DNA from: Rudaeicoccus suwonensis
GTDB taxonomy: Bacteria > Actinomycetota > Actinomycetes > Actinomycetales > Dermatophilaceae
NCBI RefSeq assembly: GCF_007829035.1
Contig: NZ_VIVQ01000005.1
Coordinates: 1-64,000, forward strand
Direction: 5' to 3'
Length of the DNA: 64,000 nt
Every line of letters begins with the position of its first letter. The first letter of the stretch is position 1. The position numbers were made by a program, and so were the translations under genes. The notes beneath the pieces are model-generated. The model worked only from the letters and a program-made list of their open reading frames with translations. It was not told the origin of the DNA and made no database searches. Of the stretch, positions 6,450-14,360 are shown in pieces.

Positions 6450-7256
6450 CTAGTCTGCCGGGTTCTGGTTTTTGATGCTGGGAAGGGTGTCGATGCCGCG
6501 GTTGCGGAGCCGGTAGCTGGCTCCTTTGAGGGTCAGGACGTCGGCGTGGTGCACGACGCGGTCGATCATCGCGGCGGCTACGACTTGATCGCCGAAGACG
6601 GTGCCCCAGCCGCTGAAGGGCAGGTTCGAGGTGAGGATCAGTGAGGCGTGTTCGTATCGGCTGGACACGAGTTGGAAGAACAGGTTCGCGGCGTCTTGTT
6701 CGAAGGGTAGGTACCCGACTTCGTCGACGATGATCAGCCCGTACCGGCGCAGCCTGGCCAGCTCCTGAGGCAGCTTGCCGGCGCGGTGGGCGTCGGTCAG
6801 GCGGGTGACCCAGTCGGTCGCGGTCGCGAACAGCACCCGGTGCCCGCGGTGTGCGGCGGCGATGCCCAGGCCGGTTGCCAGGTGGGTTTTCCCGGTGCCG
6901 GGCGGTCCGAGCAACACCACGTTGCGGGCCTCGGTCAAGAACCCGCCGGAGGCCAACGCGGCGATTTGCTGCCGTACAGCTGGTTGGGCGTCCCAGTCGA
7001 ACTCCTCCAAGGTCTTCTTCGCAGCGAACCCGGCGGCGCGGATCCGCAATTGGGCACCGGAGGCGTTACGGGCGGCGACTTCACGGTCCAGGACCGCGGC
7101 GAGGTACTCCTCGTGCGTCCACCCCGCGTCACGGGCGTGATCAGCCAACCGGGCGGCGGCCTCGGTGACCCGGGGCGCCTTCAGCGCCGATGCCAGATAC
7201 GTGACCTGTTTGAGAGCCTCGGTGGTCGCGGTGGCTTGCTTCTTCGTGGTGCTCAT
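6450..7256 (-). CDS. istB: IS21 helper ATPase IstB
   Basis: A 268-residue AAA+ ATPase that loads onto DNA and directs the IstA transposase to target sites. Walker A is GPPGTGKTHLA near residue 116 and Walker B is LIIVDEVGYLP near 177, followed by the family signature ASLILTSNLPFSGWGTVFGD. The start overlaps the istA stop by one base (TGATG), as is usual for translational coupling in IS21. Length is normal. Confidence 0.95.
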   Translation of the reverse strand: MSTTKKQATATTEALKQVTYLASALKAPRVTEAAARLADHARDAGWTHEEYLAAVLDREVAARNASGAQLRIRAAGFAAKKTLEEFDWDAQPAVRQQIAALASGGFLTEARNVVLLGPPGTGKTHLATGLGIAAAHRGHRVLFATATDWVTRLTDAHRAGKLPQELARLRRYGLIIVDEVGYLPFEQDAANLFFQLVSSRYEHASLILTSNLPFSGWGTVFGDQVVAAAMIDRVVHHADVLTLKGASYRLRNRGIDTLPSIKNQNPAD

Positions 7257-8497
7257 CAGGCGACCTCCCCGCCCGTCACGGCGGTGAGATCTTCGGTGAG
7301 GCCGAACGCGTGGTCGTACTCGGCCAGGTCCCGCACCAGAGACTCCTGCCCGGGCGGTTCAGGTGCCGGTCGGGGCTGTTGGTATTGCTGGCGCAGTATC
7401 TTCGCGGTGGCCACGTGAGCGGCGTCGGTGATCGTCATGCCCCGCGCCCATACCCGGTCATGGGCGGCAACCAGCCGCCCATTGCGACAGATCCGTACCT
7501 TGCACAGGTCGGCGTGTACGTCGACCAGCCGGCCGATCACCGATGGGTCGACCGAATAGTCGTTGCTGTCGATGCGCACGTAGTAGTCCCGCCCGAGGCG
7601 GACCCTGTTGGTCCAGCCCACCGTAGGTGGCACTGGTGGCAACGCCAGCATCGCGGCCTTGTCCGCGGCGAGCAGGTCGGCCGGTTTGGCCTTTATCGTG
7701 CGCACGACCCGCGCGTTCGCGATCGTGAGCCAGTCGGACAGTTGGTTGTTGAAATCCGCCGGTGAGTTGAACTCGCGTCCGGGCAGGAACGAGGTTTCGA
7801 AGTACCCGTTCCGGCGTTCCACGACTCCCTTGGATTCAGGGTCATACGGTTTGAGTCGTTGCAGCGTGGTCGCCAGCGTGCCGGCGAACGCGGCGACGCC
7901 CTCGGCGTGGCGTTTCCCGCGACCGATGCCGGACTCGTTGTCCCAGATCAGCCGCCGCGGCACCGCACCCAGTTGTGACAGCAGGTCCCACATGCCCAGC
8001 AGCAGATCCTGCGTGTGCCTCGTGGGGATCATCCTCGCGAGCACGAACCGTGAATACGCACACGTCATCACCAGCACCGGTAACAAGGGCGTGGTCCCGT
8101 CTTCCAACGGAACATCGGCCGGTGGGAACCACAGATCACACTGCGCCACGTCCCCAGCCAGCCACGTCAGCCGGTCGGCCGGATCCACCGGCGCATGCTC
8201 GGGTCGTAACCGGCGCACGTTATCCCGGAACCAGGAGATCGACCCAGTCCACCCAACTCGCTCGGCGATCACAGTCGCCGGCATGTCCGGGGTCTTTGCC
8301 AGCAGTTGCGTCACCGCAGGCTCGAACGGTGTGAACGACGTCGACCCCGCGGGCCTTTCGTACTTCGGAGGCCGATCGGACGTCAACGCACGCGCCACCG
8401 TCGACCGACCCACACCCAGATCCCGTGCGACCTGACGCTGCGGAACACCGTCCGCGACCAGCCGCCGGATCAAAGCCCAATCCTCCACTGAGATCAC
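7256..8497 (-). CDS. istA: IS21 transposase IstA
   Basis: A 413-residue DDE transposase. An N-terminal helix-turn-helix (VPQRQVARDLGVGRSTVARA) is followed by an RNase H-fold core with candidate catalytic residues D in AQCDLWFPP, D in LIWDNESG and E in SKGVVERRNGYFE. The C-terminal beta domain (YYVRIDSNDYSVDP) is typical of the Mu/IS21 group. It is complete and in the normal istA-istB order. Confidence 0.95.
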   Translation of the reverse strand: MISVEDWALIRRLVADGVPQRQVARDLGVGRSTVARALTSDRPPKYERPAGSTSFTPFEPAVTQLLAKTPDMPATVIAERVGWTGSISWFRDNVRRLRPEHAPVDPADRLTWLAGDVAQCDLWFPPADVPLEDGTTPLLPVLVMTCAYSRFVLARMIPTRHTQDLLLGMWDLLSQLGAVPRRLIWDNESGIGRGKRHAEGVAAFAGTLATTLQRLKPYDPESKGVVERRNGYFETSFLPGREFNSPADFNNQLSDWLTIANARVVRTIKAKPADLLAADKAAMLALPPVPPTVGWTNRVRLGRDYYVRIDSNDYSVDPSVIGRLVDVHADLCKVRICRNGRLVAAHDRVWARGMTITDAAHVATAKILRQQYQQPRPAPEPPGQESLVRDLAEYDHAFGLTEDLTAVTGGEVA

Positions 8498-8601
8498 TCA
8501 TCCAATCTGTCTGAGTGGCCTCGTTTTCGACCGTCGCTATAGCCTCATTTTCGAGCGTCGTCGACACGTGACCTCTGGGTCAACAACGGAACTAGGCTGC
8601 T

Positions 8602-8940
8602 GTGGTGCTTCCCGAGCGCCCTGATTGGGACTACGTCATCGATCACGTCCTGACCCGCATATCGATGTTCACCAAACCGACCTATGAGAGCGCAGTCGCC
8701 TTTGTCGAAGGATTCGATTTCGCCCGCGGAGATGAAGTCCATCCGCTCATGCAGGCATGGGCGGTGGAGCGTTTCGGCAAGACGAATCTCGGTTGGCCTT
8801 TGATCCTGGCTCATCTGGTACTTCATGTACCGCACTACGTGCCCGGCCCTGGGACAGGCCCCTTCCCCCAAGAGGTCGATCGCGCGGCAATCGCCCTGCT
8901 ACGCCAAGCGCTGCGCGAGGTGACCTCGAGCACGACCTAA
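8602..8940 (+). CDS. Hypothetical protein, about 112 aa
   Basis: I do not recognise the family. The protein is mostly helical with a hydrophobic patch (LGWPLILAHLVLHVPHYVPG) that contains several His. Two consecutive GTG codons (8602, 8605) are possible starts, and the Shine-Dalgarno is weak (AGG at 8592). The start lies only 36 bases after the IS21 right end, so the insertion may have removed the native promoter or a 5' part of the gene, and expression may now depend on the element. Confidence 0.5.
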   Translation: MVLPERPDWDYVIDHVLTRISMFTKPTYESAVAFVEGFDFARGDEVHPLMQAWAVERFGKTNLGWPLILAHLVLHVPHYVPGPGTGPFPQEVDRAAIALLRQALREVTSSTT

Positions 8941-8984
8941 CCCTCATCGCAATCTCGTCGCGCATCTCAACCATGCATCGTGTA

Positions 8985-8998
8985 CGAACATACGTTCG
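8985..8998 (+). promoter_or_regulatory. LexA (SOS) box
   Basis: CGAACATACGTTCG matches the Gram-positive/actinobacterial LexA operator CGAAC-N4-GTTCG exactly, including the purine/pyrimidine pattern of the centre. It ends 13 bases before the ATG at 9012, in the position of a core promoter, so LexA binding would block transcription of the two-gene operon. Confidence 0.8.
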
Positions 8999-9011
8999 AT
9001 ATTGTGGGGTG

Positions 9012-9284
9012 ATGGGTCAGACGCGGCAGGAGCGGACCTGGCGAACGCCACGGTCGACGCGACATGTCTGGGCCCAATTACGGGTCAAGCATCCGCTCGA
9101 GCCGCCCTGCTACGGCCTACTGGTCCGCTGGCGGAAGGCCGGCCGCGGGTTCGAGGGCCTGGTCGTCGTGGTCGACGAGATCTCCGACCCGGCCGATCCG
9201 ATTGTCGTGCAGCAGTGGATCCCTGCGGCGCAGCTGCGTCCGGTGCGCTCAGACCCCAATCGGGCGTGGGGGATCTTGCGATGA
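9012..9284 (+). CDS. SOS-controlled small protein, 90 aa
   Basis: The protein has a basic N-terminus (GQTRQERTWRTPRSTRHVW) and a beta-rich body (YGLLVRWRKAGRGFEGLVVV, then VVQQWIPAAQLRPVRSDPNR). Small proteins with this look are found beside Y-family polymerase or DnaE2-type damage genes in actinobacteria; I recall this only as a resemblance and cannot confirm it here. A LexA box immediately upstream supports a DNA-damage role. Its last four bases overlap the next gene (ATGA), so the two are translated together. No polymerase gene is in the window. Confidence 0.6.
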   Translation: MGQTRQERTWRTPRSTRHVWAQLRVKHPLEPPCYGLLVRWRKAGRGFEGLVVVVDEISDPADPIVVQQWIPAAQLRPVRSDPNRAWGILR

Positions 9285-9574
9285 TCGCCGAAGACCCCGA
9301 GCCGGAGAGCGATCAGTGGGGGAGCGTGCACCACCGCAGCTACAAGCTGCTGAATCAGTCCTGGCCACCCAACGCCCGGACCATCAGGAATGCACCGACA
9401 CCGATCCGGGTCGAGGCCCGGCTGGTCTGGGAGGACGGGCAGGAGTGGGTGCCCGCCCACGCGACCCGCTGGACCAGAAAATACGTGTTCTTATCGCTGT
9501 GGCACCGCCGGCTCCTCATTCAGGGCGCATGGCTCGACCCAGTCGATGTGCGTCGCATCGACCCACCGCAGTAA
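9281..9574 (+). CDS. SOS-controlled small protein, 97 aa
   Basis: Second gene of the LexA-controlled operon, start ATG 9281 overlapping the previous stop. It has a Trp-rich beta pattern (ARLVWEDGQEWVPAHATRWT, then LLIQGAWLDPVDVRRID) and no transmembrane segment. As with its partner, proteins like this tend to accompany mutagenic-repair genes in actinobacteria, but here they stand alone. Function unknown. Confidence 0.6.
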   Translation: MIAEDPEPESDQWGSVHHRSYKLLNQSWPPNARTIRNAPTPIRVEARLVWEDGQEWVPAHATRWTRKYVFLSLWHRRLLIQGAWLDPVDVRRIDPPQ

Positions 9575-9758
9575 CCGTGGACCGCAGGTAGTTGAACAAG
9601 CGCCGACGATGAACGTGTCGAGGTCTGGCAGGTTTCGTAGAAACGGTGTGCTTTTGCGTCTGCAGGCTCTAGGTTGTGCTCAGCCGAGCCCGCGCACGGG
9701 TTTCCGGCGCTTTTGGGGCCGACGCCTTCACGGAGCGTCTTTGCAGAGTGGGTGGCAC

Positions 9759-12206
9759 ATGCATCAACAACACCGTCAGCACAGCCTGATCAGCGCCCTC
9801 GTCGTTCTGGCACTGATGGTGTGGGGCTTGGCCGGCACGATCACCACCGCCGCAGCCGCCACCACAGCCACCACGATCACCGGGTGGGTCACCACCCCGC
9901 TGACCGCGGCCACCGGATACACCATCACCGACCCGATCACCGTGAAAACCGGCACCACCTACACGGCACGCACCGTCCAACTACAACGCCACGCCTCCAC
10001 CACGTCGACCTGGTCCACAATCGCGACCGGCACCAGCGGCAGCAAAGGCACCGCCACCCTCACCACCACCGTTCCAGGGACCGGAACCTGGTCCTACCGC
10101 GCCACCGTGACCGCCACCAAGACGGCAGCAGCAGCGACCACTGGAACCCGGGTCATCACCGGCACCACCAAACTCGCGGTCACGACGAAGACTCTGCCCG
10201 CAGCCGTCGTCGGCATCAAATACTCAGCAACCCTCACCGCCACCGGAGGCGCGACCCCCTACACCTGGACCGCGACCGGCCTACCCGCCGGCCTGGCACT
10301 CAACGCCACGACCGGGGCCATCACCGGAACCCCCACCACCCCGGCCACCGCAACCGTGACCACTACCGTCAAAGACCACAACGGAACTGCTGCAACGACA
10401 GCCTTCGCCCTCACCGTGACACCCGCACCAACCTGGCACACACCCCAAAACATCGACCCATCTCAGGGCATCCCACAGACAGTGTCCTGCCCCACCAGCA
10501 CCTTCTGTGCGGCGATCGACGAGTACGGCAACGCCCTCACCTACAACGGCACCACCTGGACCACGCCCAAAAAAGTTGACCCCAACGTGGACACAGACAA
10601 CACCTACCCATCGGTCCTTTCGTGTGCCACCAGCTCGTTCTGTGTCGATATTGACAATGCGGGTTTTGCTTTGACGTACAACGGGAACACCTGGTCTGCT
10701 GGCAAGAACGTCAACCCCAACCAGGACAACCAGATCCTCTCGGTGTCGTGCCCCACCACCACGTTCTGCGTCGCCGTCGACAGTGACGGGAACGCCCTGA
10801 CATACAACGGGACGACCTGGACCACACCCGCCAGCATCGACCACGGCAGCGGCGGCCCGCAATCGCTCGGCAACTCCTTGCTATCAGTGTCGTGCCCCAC
10901 CAGCAGCTTCTGTGCGGCTGTGGACATCGTCGGAAACGCTCTCGTCTACAACGGGACGACCTGGAGCAAGCCCACCAGTGTCGACCCCACCGGCGACGGT
11001 CTGAACTCGGTGTCCTGCCCCACCAGCAGCTTCTGCGCCGCCGTCGACTACGCCGGGAACGCCCTCACCTACAACGGCACCACCTGGACCACACCCAAGA
11101 ACATCGATCCAAGTAGTGGCTTCGCCGCGGTGTCCTGCACGCCAAGTTCGTTCTGTGTCGCGGTCGGTGGTGGGGACGCTGTCACCTACAACGGCACCAC
11201 CTGGACCACACCCCAAAAAATCGACCCAACGGCCAACAGCACCAGTAACTTCTTGGAATCGGTGTCCTGCCCCACCAGCAGCTTCTGCGCCGCCGTCGAC
11301 TACGCCGGGAACGCCCTCACCTACAACGGCACCACCTGGACCACACCCACCAACATCGACCCTTCCAAGGGTGGCCTCTCCTCGGTGTCGTGCCCCACCA
11401 GCAGCTTCTGTGTCGCCGTCGACTACGCCGGGAACGCCCTGACCTACAACGGGACGACCTGGACCACACCCACCAGTGTCGACCCCTCCAGCGACGGTCT
11501 GAACTCGGTGTCCTGCCCCACCACCACCTTCTGCGCGGCTGTCGACAGTGCTGGGAGCGCCCTCACCTACAACGGCACCACCTGGACCAAGCCAGTCCGC
11601 ATCGACACCAACGGTTTTCTGAACTCAGTGTCTTGCCCCACCAGCACATTCTGTGTCGCCGTCGACGGCGACGGATACGCCCTGACCTACAACGGAACAT
11701 CGTGGTCCACAGCGATATTCATCGATCCAGACGTGGAAACCGGCGGAGTGAACCCAACACTCCTATACCCGGTGTCCTGCCCCACCACTACCTTCTGTGC
11801 CGCCGCCGACAATGGCGGCAACGCGATGACCTATAACGGCACCACCTGGACCAAGCCGGTGAGCATTGACCCCGCCGGAGGTGGCTTGTACTCGCTGTCC
11901 TGCGCCTCCAGCACGTTGTGTGTCGCGACCGACAATGGCGGCAACGCGATCACCTACAACGGCACCACCTGGACCAAGCCCAAAAGCATCGACCCCAACG
12001 GAAACGGTCTGAACGGCGTGGCATGCGCCACCAGCACGTTCTGCGCCGCCGTCGACGGCGACGGAAACGTATTCACGTACAACGGGACCATCTGGCACGC
12101 ACCACTGAGCATCGACCCCAACGGGGCCTTGACTTCGGTGTCGTGCCCGACCAGCACATTCTGTATGGCTGTCGACAGCAGCGGGGATGCTCTGGAATAC
12201 AAATAA
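9759..12206 (+). CDS. Secreted 14-repeat beta-propeller protein
   Basis: An 815-residue exported protein. A signal peptide (SLISALVVLALMVWGLAG, then AAAA) is followed by a beta-sandwich module of about 95 residues, a He_PIG-type Ig domain (ATGGATPYTWTATGLPAGLA, residues about 145-220), then 14 repeats of roughly 40 residues from residue 227. Each repeat carries a motif like SVSCPTSSFCAAVDYAGNAL and ends TYNGTTWT, with two Cys six apart that could form a disulphide in an exported protein. The number is a multiple of seven, which suggests two seven-bladed propellers. The frame extends upstream to 9390; ATG 9759 gives the best signal peptide, while 9609 is an alternative. It probably acts at the cell surface; no catalytic domain is seen. 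Confidence 0.85.
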   Translation: MHQQHRQHSLISALVVLALMVWGLAGTITTAAAATTATTITGWVTTPLTAATGYTITDPITVKTGTTYTARTVQLQRHASTTSTWSTIATGTSGSKGTATLTTTVPGTGTWSYRATVTATKTAAAATTGTRVITGTTKLAVTTKTLPAAVVGIKYSATLTATGGATPYTWTATGLPAGLALNATTGAITGTPTTPATATVTTTVKDHNGTAATTAFALTVTPAPTWHTPQNIDPSQGIPQTVSCPTSTFCAAIDEYGNALTYNGTTWTTPKKVDPNVDTDNTYPSVLSCATSSFCVDIDNAGFALTYNGNTWSAGKNVNPNQDNQILSVSCPTTTFCVAVDSDGNALTYNGTTWTTPASIDHGSGGPQSLGNSLLSVSCPTSSFCAAVDIVGNALVYNGTTWSKPTSVDPTGDGLNSVSCPTSSFCAAVDYAGNALTYNGTTWTTPKNIDPSSGFAAVSCTPSSFCVAVGGGDAVTYNGTTWTTPQKIDPTANSTSNFLESVSCPTSSFCAAVDYAGNALTYNGTTWTTPTNIDPSKGGLSSVSCPTSSFCVAVDYAGNALTYNGTTWTTPTSVDPSSDGLNSVSCPTTTFCAAVDSAGSALTYNGTTWTKPVRIDTNGFLNSVSCPTSTFCVAVDGDGYALTYNGTSWSTAIFIDPDVETGGVNPTLLYPVSCPTTTFCAAADNGGNAMTYNGTTWTKPVSIDPAGGGLYSLSCASSTLCVATDNGGNAITYNGTTWTKPKSIDPNGNGLNGVACATSTFCAAVDGDGNVFTYNGTIWHAPLSIDPNGALTSVSCPTSTFCMAVDSSGDALEYK

Positions 12207-12291
12207 GAGCACGTCCGGATTCGAAAGGTGCATCCACCGGTCGTCCGTCGGACGACGATCGAGCATGCCTGACCGCCAGCAGCCCGAATCC

Positions 12292-13671
12292 TTAGAACGG
12301 GGGCTCGGCTCGGCCATGCAGGACGTCGTCGATGTAGCCGGCCTCGAGCTCAGCGTCGTGCTCGGTATGCCGGCGGTGTCGGCCGGGGCACCGGCGTGCC
12401 AGGCCGTCGTCCCAGACGGTGGTGCGCCAGGCAGTGCCGGGGTAGTCCGGGTCGGCTCTGGTGAGCCACCCGTGGTCACAGTCGTCCCGGGCGCAGTACG
12501 GCCGCGGATCCGCGGCCTCGGCCGCAGCAGCGCCTTCGTCGTGGAAGGCGTGGTCAGGGTGATCGGTGTCAGGGTCGATGTCGCGCAGCAGCCCGGCCAG
12601 CACGACCGCGGGGCGGGTGCGGATCAGGTTCGAGTCGAACCTCGCGGCGCGGATGCCGGCATACCCGGCACGGGTCAGCTGGTCGTCAACGACGCCGGCC
12701 AGCTGTGCGGCCGTCCACGGGCGCGGGCACCGCACGAACCTTGCCAGGGTCGGCAGCAACCTGCTGGGGTGCTCAGCGGCTAGCCAGGGCCACTGGTGGG
12801 CCAGATCTGCCGCGACCGAGCGTGCCGCAGGTCGCCAGGAATGTTTTTGTGGTTGCCGCGGCGGAGCCGCGTCCTTCCTTGAGCCGCTTGCGGCTCGGTT
12901 CGAGTGAAGGTAACCAGTGATTTGGTGAGAAATGAATGTCAGGTAAGGCGGGGTACTACCAGGGGTTGCAATCCACCAATTGCGTTGTCGGGCAAGGGGA
13001 TTGGTGAAGGCGACCTCTGTGGACAAACCCCGCTGCCGAGAGCAGGGCACCTGGTCGGTCTTTGCCCGGTTCCACAGGGCCAGTTTCTCGGCCTTGGTGA
13101 GCATCCGGCCCGTCTCGATCACGACCTCCAGACCGAGCCGGCGGGCGACGTTTTGGGCGCGGTGAACGGTGCCCACATCGACGCCGAGCACGGATGCAAT
13201 CGTGTCGGGGCGCACGATGCACCGCCGGCCGGTGCGCTGCTGCGCCCAGCCGGACCGGACTGTCAGGTAGCGGCGTAGCAACTGCACGCTGACCGGCGCT
13301 CCGTCGCGGCCATCGGGGCGGCGCACCCGCAGCGCGCCGTGCTTTTGGATCCAGCAGGCAATCGTGATCGGGACGTCCACGCCCAGCCACTGCGCCCGGG
13401 ACGTCCACGCCGGGATCTTCGAGTACGCGCCCTCCGGCGCTACCTGGTGAAACGCGTACGGCTCACGAGCAGGGCCGCGGTCGTCCTGGTGGTACCGCGG
13501 CAACACCGCCGGCCGTTGGCGACAAACCAACTCTACATACGGGGCATGCTCACGCGCGCACACACGGTGCGAGGCCAGCACGTCGCTGGGCACCCCAGTG
13601 GGACGCGTCGAGACACGCGCATGTAATGAAGACTTTTGGGCAGCGCAAACTGGCGCTATAGTGGGTAGCAC
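12292..13671 (-). CDS. Plasmid replication initiator protein (Rep)
   Basis: A 459-residue protein resembling the Rep proteins of actinobacterial theta plasmids. A DNA-binding region of winged-helix type is visible (IASVLGVDVGTVHRAQNVAR), followed by the characteristic block MLTKAEKLALWNRAK and RGLSTEVAFTNP. The C-terminal half contains a CARDDCDHGW motif and His/Cys pairs that could bind a metal. The frame opens to 13704, but AAGGAG lies seven bases before GTG 13671, so this start is used. The gene is downstream of a CopG-like gene on the same strand, with a likely antisense RNA over its leader. The initiator function is inferred from similarity and context; an origin was not identified. Confidence 0.7.
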   Translation of the reverse strand: MLPTIAPVCAAQKSSLHARVSTRPTGVPSDVLASHRVCAREHAPYVELVCRQRPAVLPRYHQDDRGPAREPYAFHQVAPEGAYSKIPAWTSRAQWLGVDVPITIACWIQKHGALRVRRPDGRDGAPVSVQLLRRYLTVRSGWAQQRTGRRCIVRPDTIASVLGVDVGTVHRAQNVARRLGLEVVIETGRMLTKAEKLALWNRAKTDQVPCSRQRGLSTEVAFTNPLARQRNWWIATPGSTPPYLTFISHQITGYLHSNRAASGSRKDAAPPRQPQKHSWRPAARSVAADLAHQWPWLAAEHPSRLLPTLARFVRCPRPWTAAQLAGVVDDQLTRAGYAGIRAARFDSNLIRTRPAVVLAGLLRDIDPDTDHPDHAFHDEGAAAAEAADPRPYCARDDCDHGWLTRADPDYPGTAWRTTVWDDGLARRCPGRHRRHTEHDAELEAGYIDDVLHGRAEPPF

Positions 13672-13781
13672 GAAGCCACTCCTTGAGAAGAGACGGACTC
13701 GCAACCCGGCCCTGCAAGGCCAGCACGAGAACTAAGAGCTAGACACTCAGCCGCCGCTGCAACGGCGGCTTTCGTGTTTTT
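13668..13781 (+). ncRNA. Candidate antisense RNA controlling Rep translation
   Basis: On the strand opposite rep, TATAGT (13657-13662) is a good -10 box with a weak upstream TTTTGG at 17 bp. Transcription from about 13668 would run over the Rep start codon, its Shine-Dalgarno and the leader, and stop at a hairpin with T-tract (13749-13781). The roughly 114-base RNA would be fully complementary to the rep ribosome-binding region, as RNAII is in pMV158. Based on promoter, terminator and position only. Confidence 0.45.
13749..13781 (+). terminator. Rho-independent terminator of the antisense RNA
   Basis: Stem AGCCGCCG (13749-13756) / CGGCGGCT (13763-13770), six-base loop, then TTCGTGTTTTT. The T-tract marks it as a plus-strand terminator, although no plus-strand protein gene precedes it. 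Confidence 0.7.
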
Positions 13782-13800
13782 CGGGCGATTCGCCCGTGGC

Positions 13801-14004
13801 TTAGATCGCTATTGGAAGCTCCTCCTGCGTTCTGGCTGGCTTTCCCGCCGGCCGTTCCGGCGCGAAAGGAAGATCGAGCGCCTTGGCCTCTAGATAGATC
13901 TGCACTGAGACGCCAGCTTCGTCGGCGCGTCGTTTGATCTCGTCCCTGCGTCCTTTAGAGGTCCTGAAGGCGACTTGCACCGATCGATCTATGCTTCGCT
14001 CCAT
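13801..14004 (-). CDS. CopG/Arc-like RHH regulator, probable copy-number and transfer repressor
   Basis: A 67-residue protein with a ribbon-helix-helix pattern: a strand with alternating residues (RSVQVAFRTS), helix 1 (GRRDEIKRRADEAG) and helix 2 (SVQIYLEAKALDLP), then a disordered Pro/Arg tail. It precedes rep on the same strand with 129 bases between, the position held by copG in pMV158-type plasmids. The start ATG (14004) lies inside the palindrome GCTCCATAAGGAGC, directly downstream of a TAGGAT -10 box, so the mRNA is probably leaderless and the protein probably autorepresses. ATG 14013 is an alternative start. Confidence 0.7.
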   Translation of the reverse strand: MERSIDRSVQVAFRTSKGRRDEIKRRADEAGVSVQIYLEAKALDLPFAPERPAGKPARTQEELPIAI

Positions 14005-14011
14005 AAGGAGC
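13998..14011 (-). promoter_or_regulatory. Operator palindrome at the start of the RHH gene
   Basis: GCTCCTTATGGAGC when read on the minus strand: a 14-bp dyad with 5-bp arms and four-base centre, directly following TAGGAT (14017-14012 region) as -10. An identical 14-mer follows the TAATGT hexamer at the start of the transfer operon (17311-17324). Confidence 0.65.
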
Positions 14012-14076
14012 ATCCTAGGCACGCGGGCCCGTGATAACCGGTTAGCCAGCACGCGTGTCGTGAGCCACTTACAAAA

Positions 14077-14105
14077 AAACCCCTGACCAGAAGGGTCAGG
14101 GGTTT
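14077..14105 (-). terminator. Terminator of the small secreted peptide gene
   Basis: AAACCCCTGACC (14077-14088) pairs with GGTCAGGGGTTT (14094-14105), loop of five. On the minus strand a run of seven T follows the stem, a classical intrinsic terminator 17 bases after the stop at 14122. Confidence 0.85.
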
Positions 14106-14121
14106 CGGGCTGTCCTACGGA

Positions 14122-14247
14122 CTAGCACCAGCCACAGCTGCGCGCAGGGACCATGTGTCCGCGCTCGGCTGCGACAACGGTGCTCGATGGGCCAACCGCA
14201 ACGATCGCGGCCGCCGCGATCATTGCCACTGCGAGGAGCCTCTTCAT
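14122..14247 (-). CDS. Small secreted peptide, 41 aa, ends in CGWC
   Basis: The frame starts at ATG 14247 with GAAGGAG five bases upstream. Residues 1-27 form a clear signal peptide (MKRLLAVAMIAAAAIVAVG, then a VAA-like cleavage site), leaving a mature peptide of about 14 residues, AERGHMVPARSCGWC. The paired Cys at the end could form a small ring or bind metal. It has its own terminator. I do not know a family; a signalling, bacteriocin-like or entry-exclusion peptide is possible. It is too short for similarity judgement by eye, but the start, signal and terminator all agree. Confidence 0.65.
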   Translation of the reverse strand: MKRLLAVAMIAAAAIVAVGPSSTVVAAERGHMVPARSCGWC

Positions 14248-14360
14248 GACGTCTCCTTCACTGGACGGTCGAAGATTTTGGACGAAGTGATTGCTTTCTC
14301 AGTTTAGCCACGACTTTCGCGACTCGCCATGTCAAGTGTCACACCCGTTACGGTCAGGGC

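Larger units (their letters stand above)
6383..8566 (-). mobile_element. Complete IS21-family insertion sequence
   Basis: The element is 2184 bp, bounded by inverted ends that both read TGTCG-C-ACGCTCGAAAATGA inward (left from 6383, right from 8566). A second inner pair, CGACGGT-GAAAACGAGGCC, lies next to each outer end as expected for the multiple terminal repeats of IS21 elements. It is flanked by the 6-bp target duplication CGTGAC at 6377-6382 and 8567-8572. Both istA and istB frames are intact, so it is probably active or recently arrived. Confidence 0.95.
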
